A stretch of 64,000 nt of DNA from Hydractinia symbiolongicarpus (Eukaryota > Cnidaria > Hydrozoa > Anthoathecata > Hydractiniidae). The position numbers were made by a program, and so were the translations under genes. Location of the stretch: the NCBI RefSeq assembly GCF_029227915.1, contig NC_079876.1, forward strand, positions 34,207,828 through 34,271,827, read 5' to 3'. Each line of letters begins with the position of its first letter. Positions within the stretch are counted from its first letter, which is position 1. Shown here in pieces: positions 25,321 to 38,911 of the stretch. The notes beneath the pieces are model-generated. The model saw only the letters and a list, made by a program, of their open reading frames with translations. It ran no database searches and had not been told where the DNA came from.

Positions 25321-28300
25321 GAAAGTCAATGAAGTGTAGTTTTTGAAACTGTCGCTATTTCTTTAGCGAGCGATAACGGATAGGATTGGACCCACAGTAA
25401 AAAACGACTAATTTATCTAAATTTTTAAATGAAGCGCTACCACAGCGCCCAGTGTAATCGCTGATTTGCGGTAATCACGTCAAATTAAGAAGAATGTTTT
25501 TTCTTGGAGTCCACTTGTCTCATCTTTCACATTTATCAGGTCACAGTCCAAAGTTAGTTCAATTAAGTCCCACAGTCAATCGTTTCATTGTTAAAAGCGA
25601 TGCAACCTAGTAATATCAAAAAAATATCGCTAAGTACATGTTGGTACGAATATGTGACACAACCGTTGTAACTGAAACGGACTGACACCGTTAGAAAGTC
25701 AATGAAATGTAGTTCTTGAAACTGTCGCTATTTCTTCAGCGCGCGATAACGGCTAGGATTAGTCCCACAATAACAAATGACTTTTTTTATCTTAATTTTT
25801 AATTGAAGCGCTACCCCAGCGCCCAGTGAGATGGCTGAGCTTCAGCAATCATTTCATATTAAGAAGAATGTTATTTCTTGGAGTCCAATTGTCTCACTTT
25901 CACATTTATAAGGTCACAGTCCATAATCAGTTCATTTAAGTCCCACAGTCATTCGTTTCACTGCTAAAAGCCAAACAACCTAGTAATATTAGAAAAATAT
26001 CGCTAAATACATGTTAGAACAACTGTTAGAAAGTCATAGAAATGTATTTTTTGAAACTGTCTCTATTTCTTCAGCGCGTGATAACGGCTAGGATTGGTCG
26101 AACAATAAAGAACGACTTATTTATCTAAATTTTTAAATGAAGCGCTACCACAGCGCCCAGTGAAATCGCTGAGTTTCAGCAATCATTTCATAATAAGAAG
26201 AATGTTATTTCTTGGAATACAATTGTCTCACTTTCACATTTATAAGGTCACAGTCCATAATCAGTTCAATTAAATCCCACAGTCAATCGTTTCACTGTTA
26301 AAAGCCATACAACCTAGTAATATTAGAAAAATAATGCTAAATACATGTTGGTACGAATATGTGACCCAACCGTTGATACTCAAACGCACTGACACCGTTA
26401 GAAAGTCAATAAAATGTAGTTTTTGAAACTGTCGCTATATCTTCAGCGCGCGATAACGTATAGTATTGGTCCCACAGTAAAGAATGACTTATTTATCTAA
26501 TTTTTTAATGAAGCGCTACCACAGCGCCCAGTGTAATCCCTGAGTTTCGGAAATCATTTCATATTAAGAAGAATGTTATTTCTTGGAGTCCAATTGTCTC
26601 ACTTTCACATTTATAAGGTCACAGTCCATAATCACTTCAATTAAATTCCACAGTCAATTGTTTCACTATTAAAAGCCATACAACCTAGTAATATCAGAAA
26701 AATATCGCTAAATTCATGTAGGTACGAATATGTGCCTTAACCATTGTAACTCAAACGGATTGATACTGTTAGAAAGAAATTGAAATGTACTTTTTGAAAC
26801 TGTCTCTATATCTTCACCGCGGGATAACGGCTAGGATTGGTCCCGCAGTAAGAAATGACTTTTTTATCTTAATTTTTAATTGAAGCGCTACCACAGCGCC
26901 CAGTGTAATCGCTGAGTTTCAGCAATCATTTCATATTAAGTAGAATGTTATTTCTTGGAGTCAAATGGTCTCACTTTCACATTTGTAAGGTCACAGTCCC
27001 TAATCAGTTCAATTAAGTCCTACAGTCAATCGTTTCAATGTTAAAAGCGATGCAACCTAGTAATATCAGAAAAATATCGCTAAATGCATGTTTGTTCGCA
27101 TATGTGACCCAACCGTTGTAACTCAAACGGACTGACACCGTTAGAAAGACAATGAAGTGTAGTTTTTGAAAATGTCGCTATTTCTTCAGCGCGCAATAAC
27201 GGCTAGGATTGGTCCCACTATAAAAAACGACTTTTTTATCTTCATTTTTAAATGAAGCGCTACCACAGAGCCCAGTGCAATCGCTGAGTTTCGGCAATCA
27301 TGTCAAATTAAGAAGAATGTTATTTCTTGGAGTCCAATTGTCTCTTTTATCACATTTATCAGGTGACAGTCCAAAGTTAGTTCAATTAAGTCCCATAGTC
27401 AATCGTTTCATAGTTAAAAGCGATGCAACATAGTAATATCAGAAAAATATCGCTAAGTACATGTTGGTACGAATATGTGACTCAACCGCTGAAACTCAAA
27501 CAAACTGACACCGTTAGAAAGTTAATGAAATGCAGTTCTTGAAAATGTCGCTATTTCTTCAGTGTGCGATAACGGCTAGGATTGGTCCCACAATAAAAAA
27601 CCACTTTTTTATCTTAATTCTTAAATGAAGCGCTACCACAGAGCCAAGTGTAATCGCTGAGTTCCGGCAATCATGTCAAATTAAGAAGAATGTTATTTCT
27701 TGGAGACCAATTGTCTCACTATCCCATTTATAGGGTCACAGTCCATAATCAGTTCAATTAAGTCCCACAGTCAATCGTTTCACTGTTAAAAGTCATACAA
27801 CCTAGTAATATTAGAAAAATATCGCTAAATACATGTTGGTACGAATATGTGACCCAACCGTTAATACTCAAACAGACTGACACCGTTACAAAGTCAATGA
27901 AATGTAGTTTTTGAAACTGTCGCTATTTCTTCAGCGCGCAATAACGGATAGGATTGGTCCCACAGTAAAGAATGACTTATTTATCTAATTTTTTAATGAA
28001 GCGCTACCACAGTGCCCAGTGAATCGCTGATTTCCGGCAATCATGTCAAATTAAGAAGAATATTTTTCTTGGAGTCCATTTGTGTCATTTATCACATTGA
28101 TCAGGTTACGGTCCAAAGTTAGTTCAATTAAGTCCCACAGTCAATCGTTTCACTGTTAAAAGCGATGCAACCTAGTAATATCAGATAAATATCGCTAAAT
28201 ACATGTTGCTACGAATATGTGACCCAACCGTTAAAACTCAAATGGACTGTCACCGTTAGAAAGTTAATGTAATGTAGTTTTTGAAACTGTCGCTTTTTCT

Positions 28301-28487
28301 TCAGCGCACGATAATGGCTAGGATTGGTCCCACAGTAAAAAATGACTTTTTTATCTTAATTTTAATTGAAGCGCTACCACAGCGCCCAGTGTAATCGCTG
28401 AATTTCGGTAATCATTTCATATTAAGAAGAATGTTATTTCTTGGAGTCTAATTGTCTCACTTTCACATTTATAAGGTCACAGTCCAT
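25321..28487 (+). repeat. Divergent monomer domain at the subfamily switch
   Basis: About eight and a half monomers introduce the CTTTTTTATCTTAATTTTTAATTG form that dominates much of the rest of the window. The segment 26,280-26,855, marked by AAAATAATGC, CCTGAGTTTCGG and TCTTCACCGCGGGATAACGG, recurs at +2,604 bp (28,884-29,459) and again at about 32,557-33,132. A rare variant with ATGCATGTTTGTTCGCATATG near 27,083 recurs near 36,713 and 43,416. No gene seen. Confidence 0.8.
26005..26030 (+). repeat. Monomer with ~37-bp internal deletion
   Basis: ATACATGTT runs into AGAACAACTGTTAGAAAG, so most of the usual GGTACGAATATGTGACCC segment is missing. The distance between AAAGTC landmarks (25,695 to 26,030) is 335 bp, against the normal 372. 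I found no second copy of this junction. Confidence 0.8.
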
Positions 28488-31400
28488 AATCAGTTCAAAT
28501 TAAGTCCCACAGTCAATCGTTTCACTGTTTAAAGCCATACAACCTAGTAATATCAGAAAAATATCGCTAAATAAATGTTGGTATGAATATGTGACCCAAC
28601 CGTTGTAACTCAAACGGATTGACACCGTTAGAAAGTCAATTAAATGTAGTTTTTGAAACTGTCTCTATTTTTTCAGCGCGCAATAACGGATAGGATTGGT
28701 CCCACATTAAAGAACGACTTATTTATCTAAATTTCTAAATGAAGCGCTACCACCGCGCCCTGTGTAATCGCTGATTTTCGGCATTCACGTCAAATTAAGA
28801 AGAGTGTTTTTTTCTTGGAGTCCTTGTGTGTCATTTATCATATTGATCATGTCACAGTCCAAAGTCAGTTCAATTAAGTCCCACAGTCAATCGTTTCACT
28901 GTTAAAAGCCATACAACCTAGTAATATTAGAAAAATAATGCTAAATACATGTTGGTACGAATATGTGACTCAACCGTTGATACTCAAACGGACTGACACC
29001 GTTAGAAAGTCAATGAAATGTAGTTTTTGAAACTGTCGCTATATCTTCAGCGCGCGATAAGGGATAGTATTGGTCCCACAGTAAAGAATGACTTATTTAT
29101 CTAATTTTTTAATGAAGCGCTACCACAGCGCCCAGTGTAATCCCTGAGTTTCGGAAATCATTTCATATTAAGAAGAATGTTATTTCTTGGAGTCCAATTG
29201 TCTCACTTTCACCTTTATAAGATCACAGTCCATAATCAGTTCAATTAAATCCCACAGTCAATTGCTTCACTGTTAAAAGCCATACAACCTAGTAATATCA
29301 GAAAAATATCGCTAAATTCATGTTGGTACGAATATGTGCCTCAACCATTGTAACTCAAACGGATTGATACTGTTAGAAAGAAATTGAAATGTACTTTTTG
29401 AAACTGTCTCTATATCTTCACCGCGGGATAACGGCTAGGATTGGTCCCGCAGTAAGAAATGACTTATTTATCTAAATTTTTAAATGAAGCGCTACTGCAG
29501 CGCCCAGTGTAATCGCTGATTTCCGGCAATCACGTCAAATTAAGAAGAATGTTTTTTCTTGGAGTCCAATTGTCTCATTTATCACATTTATCAGGTCACA
29601 GTCCAAAGTTAGTTCAATTAAGTTACACAATCAATTGTTTCACTGTTAAAAGCGATGCAACCTAGCAATATCAGATAAATATCGCTAAATACATGTTGGT
29701 ACGAATATGTGACCCAACCGTTGAAACTATAACGGACTGACACCGTTAGAAAGTCAATGAAATGTAGTTTTTGAAACTGTCGCTATTTCTTCTGCGCGCG
29801 ATAACGGCTAGGATTGGCCCCACAGTAAAAAATGACTTTTTTATCTTAATTTTTAATTAAAGCGCTACCACAGCGCTCAGTGTGATCGCTGAATTTCGGT
29901 AATCATTTCATATTAAGAAGAATGTTATTTCTTGGAGTCTAATTGTCTCACTTTCACATTTATAAGGTGACAGTCCATAATCATTCAATTAAATCCCACA
30001 GTCAACGTTTCACTGTTAAAAGCCATACAACCTAGTAATATTAGAAATCGCTAAATACATGTTGGTACGAATATGTGACCCAACCGTTGATACTCAAACA
30101 GACCGACACCGTTAGAAAGTCAATGAAATGTAGTTTTTGAAACTGTCGCTATTTCTTCAGCGCGCAATAACGGATAGGATTGGTCCCACAGTAAAGAATG
30201 ACTTATTTATCTAATTTTTTAATGAAGCGCTACCACAGTGCCCAGTGAATCGCTGATTTCCGGCAATCATGTCAAATTAAGAAGAATTTTTTTCTTGGAG
30301 TCCATTTGTGTCATTTATCACATTGATCAGGTCACGGTCCAAAGTTAGTTCAATTAAGTCCCACAGTCAATCGTTTCACTGTTAAAAGCGATGCAACCTA
30401 GTAATATCAGATAAATATCGCTAAATACATGTTGCTACGAATATGTGACCCAACCGTTGAAACTCAAATGGACTGACACCGTTAGAAAGTTAATGTAATG
30501 TAGTTTTTGAAACTGTCGCTTTTTCTTCAGCGCACGATAATGGCTAGGATTGGTCCCACAGTAAAAAATGACTTTTTTATCTTAATTTTTAATTAAAGCG
30601 CTACCACAGCGCCCAGTGTAATCGCTGAATTTCGGTAATCATTTCATATTAAGAAGAATGTTATTTCTTGGAGTCTAATTGTCTCACTTTCACATTTATA
30701 AGGTCACAGTCCATAATCAGTTCAAATTAAGTCCCACAGTCAATCGTTTCACTGTTAAAAGCCATGCAACCTAGTAATATCAGAAAAATATCGCTAAATA
30801 AAAGTTGGTATGAATATGTGACCCAACCGTTGTAACTCAAACGGATTGACACCGTTAGAAAGTCAATTAAATGTAGTTTTTGAAACTGTCGCTATTTCTT
30901 CAGCGCGCGATAACAGATAGGATTGGTCCCACATTAAAGAACGACTTATTTATCTAAATTTCTAAATGAAGCGCTACCACCGCGCCCAGTGTAATCGCTG
31001 ATTTTCGGCATTCACGTCAAATTAAGAAGAGTGTTTTTTTCTTGGAGTCCTTGTGTGTCATTTATCACATTGATCATATCACAGTCCAAAGTCAGTTCAA
31101 TTAAGTCCCACAGTCAATCGTTTCACTGTTAAAAGCCATGCAACCTAGTAATATCAGAAAAATATCGCTAAATAAATGTTGGTATGAATATGTGACCCAA
31201 CCGTTGTAACTCCAACGGATTGACACCGTTAGAAAGTCAATTAAATGTAGTTTTTGAAACTGTCGCTATTTCTTCAGCGCGCGATAACGGATAGGATTGG
31301 TCCCACAGTAAAGAATGACTTATTTACTTAAACTTTTAAATGAAGCGCTACCACAGCACCCAGTGTAATCGCTGAGTTCCGGCAATTAAGTCAAATTAAG

Positions 31401-32160
31401 AAGAATGTTATTTCTTGGAGTCCAATTCTCTCATTCATCACATTTATCAGGTCATAGTCCAAAGTTAGTTCAGTTAAGTCCCACAGTCAATCGTTTCATT
31501 GTTAAAAGCGATGCAACCTAGTAATTTCAAAAAAATATCGCTAAATACATGTTGGTACGAATATGTGACACAACCGTTGAAACTCAAACGGACTGACACC
31601 GTTAGAAAGTCAATGAAATGTAGTTTTGGAAACTGTCGCTATTTCCTCAGCGCGCGATAATGGCTAGGATTAGTCCCACAATAAAAAATGACTTTTTTAT
31701 CTTAATTCTTAAATGATGCGCTACCACAGCGCCCAGTGTAATCGCTGATTTTCGGCAATCACGTCAAATTAAGAAGAACGTTTTTTTCTTGGAGTCCTTG
31801 TGTGTCACTTATCACATTGATCAGGTCACAGTCCAAAGTCAGTTCAATTAAGTCCCACAGTCAATCGTTTCACTGTTAAAAGCGATGCAACCTAGTAATA
31901 TCAGAAAAATGTCGCTAAATACATGTTGGTACGAATATGTGACCCAACCGTTGAAACTCAAATGGACTGACACCGTTAGAAAGTCAATGAAATGTAGTTT
32001 TTGAAACTGTTGCTATTTCTTCAGCGCGCGATAACGGATAGGATTGGTCCCACAGTAAAGAATGACTTATTTATCTAATTTTTTAATGAAGCGCTACCAC
32101 AGTGCCCAGTGAATCGCTGATTTCCAGCAATCATGTCAAATTAAGAAGAATGTTATTTCT
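28488..32160 (+). repeat. Long repeat C, copy 1 register (3,673 bp to copy 2 start)
   Basis: From AATCAGTTCAAATTAAGTCC at 28,488 onward the sequence matches 32,161 onward at +3,673 bp. Shared marks are TTTAAAGCC, TATTGATCATGTCACAG (28,841/32,514), GGGATAGTATTGG (29,061/32,734), TCTTCACCGCGGG (29,416/33,089) and GGATTGGCCCC (29,817/33,489). 3,673 bp is ten monomers less about 46 bp. The homologous part is the first 2.6 kb or so, to about 31,130. The remainder to 32,160 resembles monomers near 38.4 and 45.1 kb. Confidence 0.85.
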
Positions 32161-32180
32161 AATCAGTTCAAATTAAGTCC
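32143..32180 (+). repeat. Phase jump: 46 bp missing at the repeat C copy junction
   Basis: AAGAATGTTATTTCT is followed directly by AATCAGTTCAAATT. The usual intervening stretch, from TGGAGTC to CAGTCCAT, is absent (46 bp against the closest monomer). The first base after the break (32,161) is also the first base that matches 28,488 at +3,673 bp. The break therefore coincides with the start of repeat C copy 2 and looks like an out-of-register recombination junction. Confidence 0.85.
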
Positions 32181-35100
32181 CACAGTCAATCGTTTCACTG
32201 TTTAAAGCCATACAACCTAGTAATATCAGAAAAATATCGCAAAATAAATGTTGGTATGAATATGTGACCCAACCGTTGTAACTCAAACGGATTGACACCG
32301 TTAGAAAGTCAATTAAATGTAGTTTTTGAAACTGTCGCTTTTTCTTCAGCGCGTGATAACGGATAGGATTGGTCCCACATTAAAGAACGACTTATTTATC
32401 TAAATTTCTAAATGAAGCGCTACCACCGCGCCAAGTGTAATCGCTGATTTTCGGCATTCACGTCAAATTAAGAAGAGTGTTTTTTTCTTGGAGTCCTTGT
32501 GTGTCATTTATCATATTGATCATGTCACAGTCCAAAGTCAGTTCAATTAAGTCCCACAGTCAATCGTTTCACTGTTAAAAGCCATACAACCTAGTAATAT
32601 TAGAAAAATATCGCTAAATACATGTTGGTACGAATATGTGACCCAACCGTTGATACTCAAACGGACTGACACCGTTAGAAAGTCAATGAAATGTAGTGTT
32701 TGAAACTGTCGCTATATCTTCAGCGCGCGATAAGGGATAGTATTGGTCCCACAGTAAAGAATGACTTATTTATCTAATTTTTTAATGAAGCGCTACCACA
32801 GCGCCCAGTGTAATCCCTGAGTTTCGGAAATCATTTCATATTAAGAAGAATGTTATTTCTTGGAGTCCAATTGTCTCACTTTCACATTTATAAGATCACA
32901 GTCCATAATCAGTTCAATTAAATCCCACAGTCAATTGTTTCACTGTTAAAAGCCATACAACCTAGTAATATCAGAAAAATATCGCTAAATTCATGTTGGT
33001 ACGAATATGTGCCTCAACCATTGTAACTCAAACGGATTGATACTGTTAGAAAGAAATTGAAATGTACTTTTTGAAACTGTCTCTATATCTTCACCGCGGG
33101 ATAACGGCTAGGATTGGTCCCGCAGTAAGAAATGACTTATTTATCTAAATTTTTTAATGAAGCGCTACTGCAGCGCCCAGTGTAATCGCTGATTTCCGGC
33201 AATCACGTCAAATTAAGAAGAATGTTTTTTCTTGGAGTCCAATTGTCTCATTTATCACATTTATCAGGTCACAGTCCGAAGTTAGTTCAATTAAGTTACA
33301 CAATCAATTGTTTCACTGCTAAAAGTGATGCAACCTAGTAATATCAGATAAATATCGCTAAATACATGTTGGTACGAATATGTGACCCAACCGTTGAAAC
33401 TATAACGGACTGACACCGTTAGAAAGTCAATGAAATGTAGTTTTTGAAACTGTCGCTATTTCTTCAGCGCGCGATAACGGCTAGGATTGGCCCCACAGTA
33501 AAAAATGACTTTTTTATCTTAATTTTTAATTGAAGCGCTACCACAGCGCTCAGTGTGATCGCTGAATTTCGGTAATCATTTCATATTAATAAGAATGTTA
33601 TTTCTTGGAGTCTAATTGTCTCACTTTCACATTTATAAGGTGACAGTCCATAATCAGTTCAATTAAATCCCACAGTCAACGTTTCACTGTTAAAAGCCAT
33701 ACAACCTAGTAATATTAGAAAAATATCGCTAAATACATGTTGGTACGAATATGTGACCCAACCGTTGATACTCAAACAGACTGACACCGTTAGAAAGTCA
33801 ATGAAATGTAGTTTTTGAAACTGTCGCTATTTCTTCAGCGCGCGATAACGGATAGGATTGGTCCCACAGTAAAGAATGACTTATTTATCTAATTTTTTAA
33901 TGAAGCGCTACTGCAGCGCCCAGTGTAATCGCTGATTTCCGGCAATCACGTCAAATTAAGAAGAATATTTTTTCTTGAAGTCCAATTGTCTCATTTATCA
34001 CATTTATCAGGTCACAGTCCAAAGTTAGTTCAATTAAGTTACACAATCAATTGTTTCACTGTTAAAAGCGATGCAACCTAGTAATATCAGATAAATATCG
34101 CTAAATACATGTTGGTACGAATATGTGACCCAACCGTTGAAACTATAAAGGACTGACACCGTTAGAAAGACAATGAAATGTAGTTTTTGAAACTGTCGCT
34201 ATTTCTTCAGCGCGCGATAACGGCTAGGATTGGCCCCACAGTAAAAAATGACTTTTTTATCTTAATTTTTAATTGAAGCGCTACCACAGCGCTCAGTGTG
34301 ATCGCTGAATTTCGGTAATCATTTCATATTAATAAGAATGTTATTTCTTGGAGTCTAATTGTCTCACTTTCACATTTATAAGGTGACAGTCCATAATCAG
34401 TTCAATTAAATCCCACAGTCAACGTTTCACTGTTAAAAGCCATACAACCTAGTAATATTAGAAAAATATCGCTAAATACATGTTGGTACGAATATGTGAC
34501 CCAACCGTTGATACTCAAACAGACTGACACCGTTAGAAAGTCAATGAAATGTAGTTTTTGAATCTGTCGCTATTTCTTCAGCGCGCGATAACGGATAGGA
34601 TTGGTCCCACAGTAAAGAATGACTTATTTATCTAATTTTTTAATGAAGCGCTACTGCAGCGCCCAGTGTAATCGCTGATTTCCGGCAATCACGTCAAATT
34701 AAGAAGAATATTTTTTCTTGAAGTCCAATTGTCTCATTTATCACATTTATCAGGTCACAGTCCAAAGTTAGTTCAATTAAGTTACACAATCAATTGTTTC
34801 ACTGTTAAAAGCGATGCAACCTAGTAATATCAGATAAATATCGCTAAATACATGTTGGTATGAATATGTGACCCAACCGTTGAAACTATAAAGGACTGAC
34901 ACCGTTAGAAAGACAATGAAATGTAGTTTTTGAAACTGTCGCTATTTCTTCAGCGCGCGATAACGGCTAGGATTGGCCCCACAATAAAAAATGACTTTTT
35001 TATCTTAATTTTTAATTGAAGCGCTACCACAGCGCTCAGTGTGATCGCTGAATTTCGGTAATCATTTCATATTAAGAAGAATGTTATTTCTTGGAGTCTA

Positions 35101-36290
35101 ATTGTCTCACTTTCACATTTATAAGGTGACAGTCCATAATCAGTTCAGTTAAATCCCACAGTCAACGTTTCACTGTTAAAAGCCATACAACCTAGTAATA
35201 TTAGAAAAATATCGCTAAATACATGTTGGTACGAATATGTGACCCAACCGTTGATACTCAAACAGACTGACACCGTTAGAAAGTCAATGAAATGTAGTTT
35301 TTGAAACTGTCGCTATTTCTTCAGCGCGCGATAACGGATAGGATTGGTCCCACAGTAAAGAATGACTTATTTATCTAATTTTTTAATGAAGCGCTACCAC
35401 AGTGCCCAGTGAATCGCTGACTTCCGGCAATGATGTCAAATTAAGAAGAATTTTTTTCTTGGAGTCCATTTGTGTCATTTATCACATTGATCAGGTCACG
35501 GACCAAAGTTAGTTAAATTAAGTCCCACAGTCAATCGTTTCACTGTTAAAAGCGATGCAACCTAGTAATATCAGATAAATATCGCTAAATACATGTTGCT
35601 ACGAATATGTGACCCAACCGTTGAAACTCAAATGGACTGACACCGTTAGAAAGTTAATGTAATGTAGTTTTTGAAACTGTCGCTTTTTCTTCAGCGCACG
35701 ATACTGGCTAGGATTGGTCCCGCAGTAAAAAATGACTTTTTTATCTTAATTTTTAATTGAAGCGCTACCACAGCGCCCAGTGTAATCGCTGAATTTCGGT
35801 AATCATTTCATATTAAGAAGAATGTTATTTCTTGGAGTCTAATTGTCTCACTTTCACATTTATAAGGTCACAGTCCATAATCAGTTCAAATTAAGTCCCA
35901 CATTCAATCGTTTCACTGTTAAAAGCCATGCACCCTAGTAATATCAGAAAAATATCGCTAAATAAATGTTGGTATGAATATGTGACCCAACCGTTGTAAC
36001 TCAAACGGATTGACACCGTTAGAAAGTCAATTAAATGTAGTTTTTGAAACTGTCGCTATTTCTTCAGCGCGCAATAACGGATAGGATTGGTCCCACATTA
36101 AAGAACGACTTATTTATCTAAATTTCTAAATGAAGCGCTACCACCGCGCCCAGTGTAATCGCTGATTTTCGGCATTCACGTCAAATTAAGAAGATTGTTT
36201 TTTTCTTGGAGTCCTTGTGTGTCATTTATCACATTGATCATGTCACAGTCCAAAGTCAGTTCAATTAAGTCCCACAGTCTATAGTTTCAC
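32161..36290 (+). repeat. Long repeat C, copy 2, with an internal dimer expansion
   Basis: This copy follows copy 1 at +3,673 bp as far as about 33,890. It then carries two extra copies of a 743-bp dimer, and from about 35,380 to 36,290 it matches 30,220-31,130 at about +5,160 bp. The change in offset equals two dimers (1,486 bp). Copy 1 has two small deletions that copy 2 lacks: AATCATTC for AATCAGTTC near 29,980, and TTAGAAATCGC for TTAGAAAAATATCGC near 30,043. Confidence 0.83.
33150..35378 (+). repeat. Dimer amplified three times (3 x 743 bp)
   Basis: Three consecutive dimers start at about 33,150, 33,893 and 34,636. The mark GCGCTACTGCAGCGCC falls at 33,162, 33,905 and 34,648, and GGCCCC at 33,489, 34,232 and 34,975, all exactly 743 bp apart. 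Other private marks are AAGTTACACAATCAATTG, AACTATAA(C/A)GGACTG and GTCAACGTTTCAC. The same dimer occurs once at about 29.4-30.2 kb, so expansion took place in this copy only. Copies differ at a few bases, for example TTAATAAGAATG versus TTAAGAAGAATG. Confidence 0.9.
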
Positions 36291-37792
36291 TGTTAAAAGC
36301 GATGCAACCTAGTAATATCAGAAAATATCGCTAAATACATGTTGGTACGAATATGTGACCCAACCGTTGAAACTCAAACTGACTGACACCGTTAGAAAGT
36401 CAATGAAGTGTAGTTTTTGAAACTGTCGCTACTTCTTCAGCGCTATAACGGCGAGGATTGGTCCCACTGTATAAAATGACTTTTTTATCTTAATTTTTAA
36501 TTGAAGCGCTACCACAGCGCCCAGTGTAATCGCTGAGTTTCAGCAATCATTTCATATTAAGTAGAATGTTATTTCTTGGATTCAAATGGTCTCACTTTCA
36601 CATTTGTAAGGTCACAGTCCCTAATCAGTTCAATTAGGTCCTACAGTCAATCGTTTCAATGTTAAAAGCGATGCAACCTAGTAATATCAGAAAAATATCG
36701 CTAAATGCATGTTTGTTCGCATATGTGACCCAACCGTTGCAACTCAAACGAACTGACACCGTTAGAAAGACAATGAAACAGAGTTTTTGAAACTGTCGCT
36801 ATTTCTTCAGCGCGTGCTAACGGCTAAGATTGGTCCCACAGTAAAAAGTGACTTTTTATTTTAATTTTTAATTCAAGCGCTACCACAGCGCCCAGTGTAA
36901 TCGCTAGGTTTCGGCAATCATTTCAAATAAAGAAGAATGTTATTTCTTGGAGTCCAATTGTCTCACTATCCCATTTATAGGGTCACAGTCCATAATCAGT
37001 TCAATTAAGTCCCACAGTCAATCGTTTCGCTGTTAAAAGCGATGCAACCTAGTAATAACGAAAAAAATATCGCTAAATACATGTTTGTACGAATATGTGA
37101 CACAACCGTTGAAACTCAAACGGACTGACACCGTTAGAAAGTCAATGAAATGTAGTTCTTGAAAATGTCGCTATTTCTTCAGCGCGCAATAACGGCTAGG
37201 ATTGGTCCCACAATAAAAAACGACTTTTTTATCTTCATTTTTAAATGAAGCGCTACCACAGAGCCCAGTGTAATCGCTGAGTTTCGGCAATCATGTCAAA
37301 TTAAGCAGAATGTTATTTCTTGGAGTCCAAATGTCTCTTTTATCACATTTATCAGGTGACAGTCCAAAGTTAGTTCAATTAAGTCCCATAGTCAATCGTT
37401 TCATAGTTAAAAGCGATGCAACATAGTAATATCAGAAAAATATCGCTAAATACATGTTTGTACGAATATGTGACACAACCGTTGAAACTCAAACGGACTG
37501 ACGCCGTTAGAAAGTCAATGAAATGTAGTTCTTGAAAATGTCGCTATTTCTTCAGCGCGCAATAACGGCTAGGACTGGTCCCACAATAAAAAACGACTTT
37601 TTTATCTTCATTTTTAAATGAAGCGCTACCACAGAGCCCAGTGTAATCGCTGAGTTTCGGCAATCATGTCAAATTAAGAAGAACGTTATTTCTTGGAGTC
37701 CAATTGTCTCTTTTATCACATTTATCAGGAGACAGTCCAAAGTCAGTTCAATTAAGTCCCATAGTCAATCGTTTCATAGTTAAAAGCGATGC
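36291..37792 (+). repeat. Mixed monomers, including a single-monomer duplication
   Basis: Four monomers. The first two carry rare forms, including the TTTGTTCGCATATG variant near 36,713 and GAAACAGAGTTTTTG at about 36,776. The monomer starting near 37,075 is repeated at +372 bp (GTTTGTACGAATATGTGACACAACC at about 37,083 and 37,455, each followed by TTCTTGAAAATGTCGC and TCTTCATTTTTAAATG). No gene seen. Confidence 0.75.
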
Positions 37793-38911
37793 AACATAGT
37801 AATATCAGAAAAATATCGCTAAATACATGTTGGTACGAATATGTGACTCAACCGTTGAAACTCAAACAAACTGACACCTTTAGAAAGTTAATGAAATGTA
37901 GTTCTTGAAAATGTCGCTATTTCTTCAGTGCGCGATAACGGCTAGGATTGGTCCCACAATAAAAAACCACTTTTTTATCTTAATTCTTAAATGAAGCGCT
38001 ACCACAGAGCCAAGTGTAATCGCTGTGTTTCGGCAATCATGTCAAACTAAGAAGAATGTTAATTCTTGGAGTCCAATTGTCTCTTTTATCACATTTATCA
38101 GGTGACAGTCCAAAGTTAGTTCAATTAAGTCCCATAATTAATCGTTTCATAGTTAAAAGCGATGCAACCTAGTAATATCAGAAAAACATCGCTAAATACA
38201 TGTCGGTACGAAAATGTGACTCAACCGTTGTAACTTAAACGGATTGATACTGTTAGAAAGTCAATGAAATGTAGTTTTTGAAACTGTCGCTATTTCTTCA
38301 GCGGGCGATAACGGCTAGGATTGGTCCCACAGTAAAAAATGACTTATACACCTAAGCTTTTAAATGAAGCGCTACCACAGCACCCAGTGTAATCGCTGAG
38401 TTCCGGCAATTAAGTCAAATTAAGAAGAATGTTATTTCTTGGAGTCCAATTCTCTCATTCATCACATTTATCAGGTCATAGTCCAAAGTTAGTTCAGTTA
38501 AGTCCCACAGTCAATCGTTTCATTGTTAAAAGCGATGCAACCTAGTAATTTCAAAAAAATATCGCTAAATACATGTTGGTACGAATATGTGACACAACCG
38601 TTGAAACTCAAACGGACTGACACCGTTAGAAAGTCAATGAAATGTAGTTTTGGAAACTGTCGCTATTTCCTCAGCGCGCGATAACGGCTAGGATTAGTCC
38701 CACAAAAAAAATGACTTTTTTATCTTAATTCTTAAATGATGCGCTACCACAGCGCCCAGTGTAATCGCTGATTTTCGGCAATCACGTCAAATTAAGAAGA
38801 ATGTCTTTTTCTTGGAGTCCTTGTGTGTCATTTATCACATTGATCAGGTCACAGTCCAAAGTCAGTTCAATTAAGTCCCACAGTCAATCGTTTCACTGTT
38901 AAAAGCGATGC
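37793..38911 (+). repeat. Higher-order repeat D, copy 1 (3 monomers, 1,119 bp)
   Basis: The trimer is repeated by copy 2 at exactly +1,119 bp. Private marks are GACACCTTTAGAAAG (37,872), ACCACTTTTTTATC, GTTAATTCTTGG, CCCATAATTAATCG, AAAACATCGC, GACTTATACACCTAAGC (38,341) and CCCACAAAAAAAATGAC. Left and right edges coincide with the switch between GCAACATAG and GCAACCTAG forms. Confidence 0.9.
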
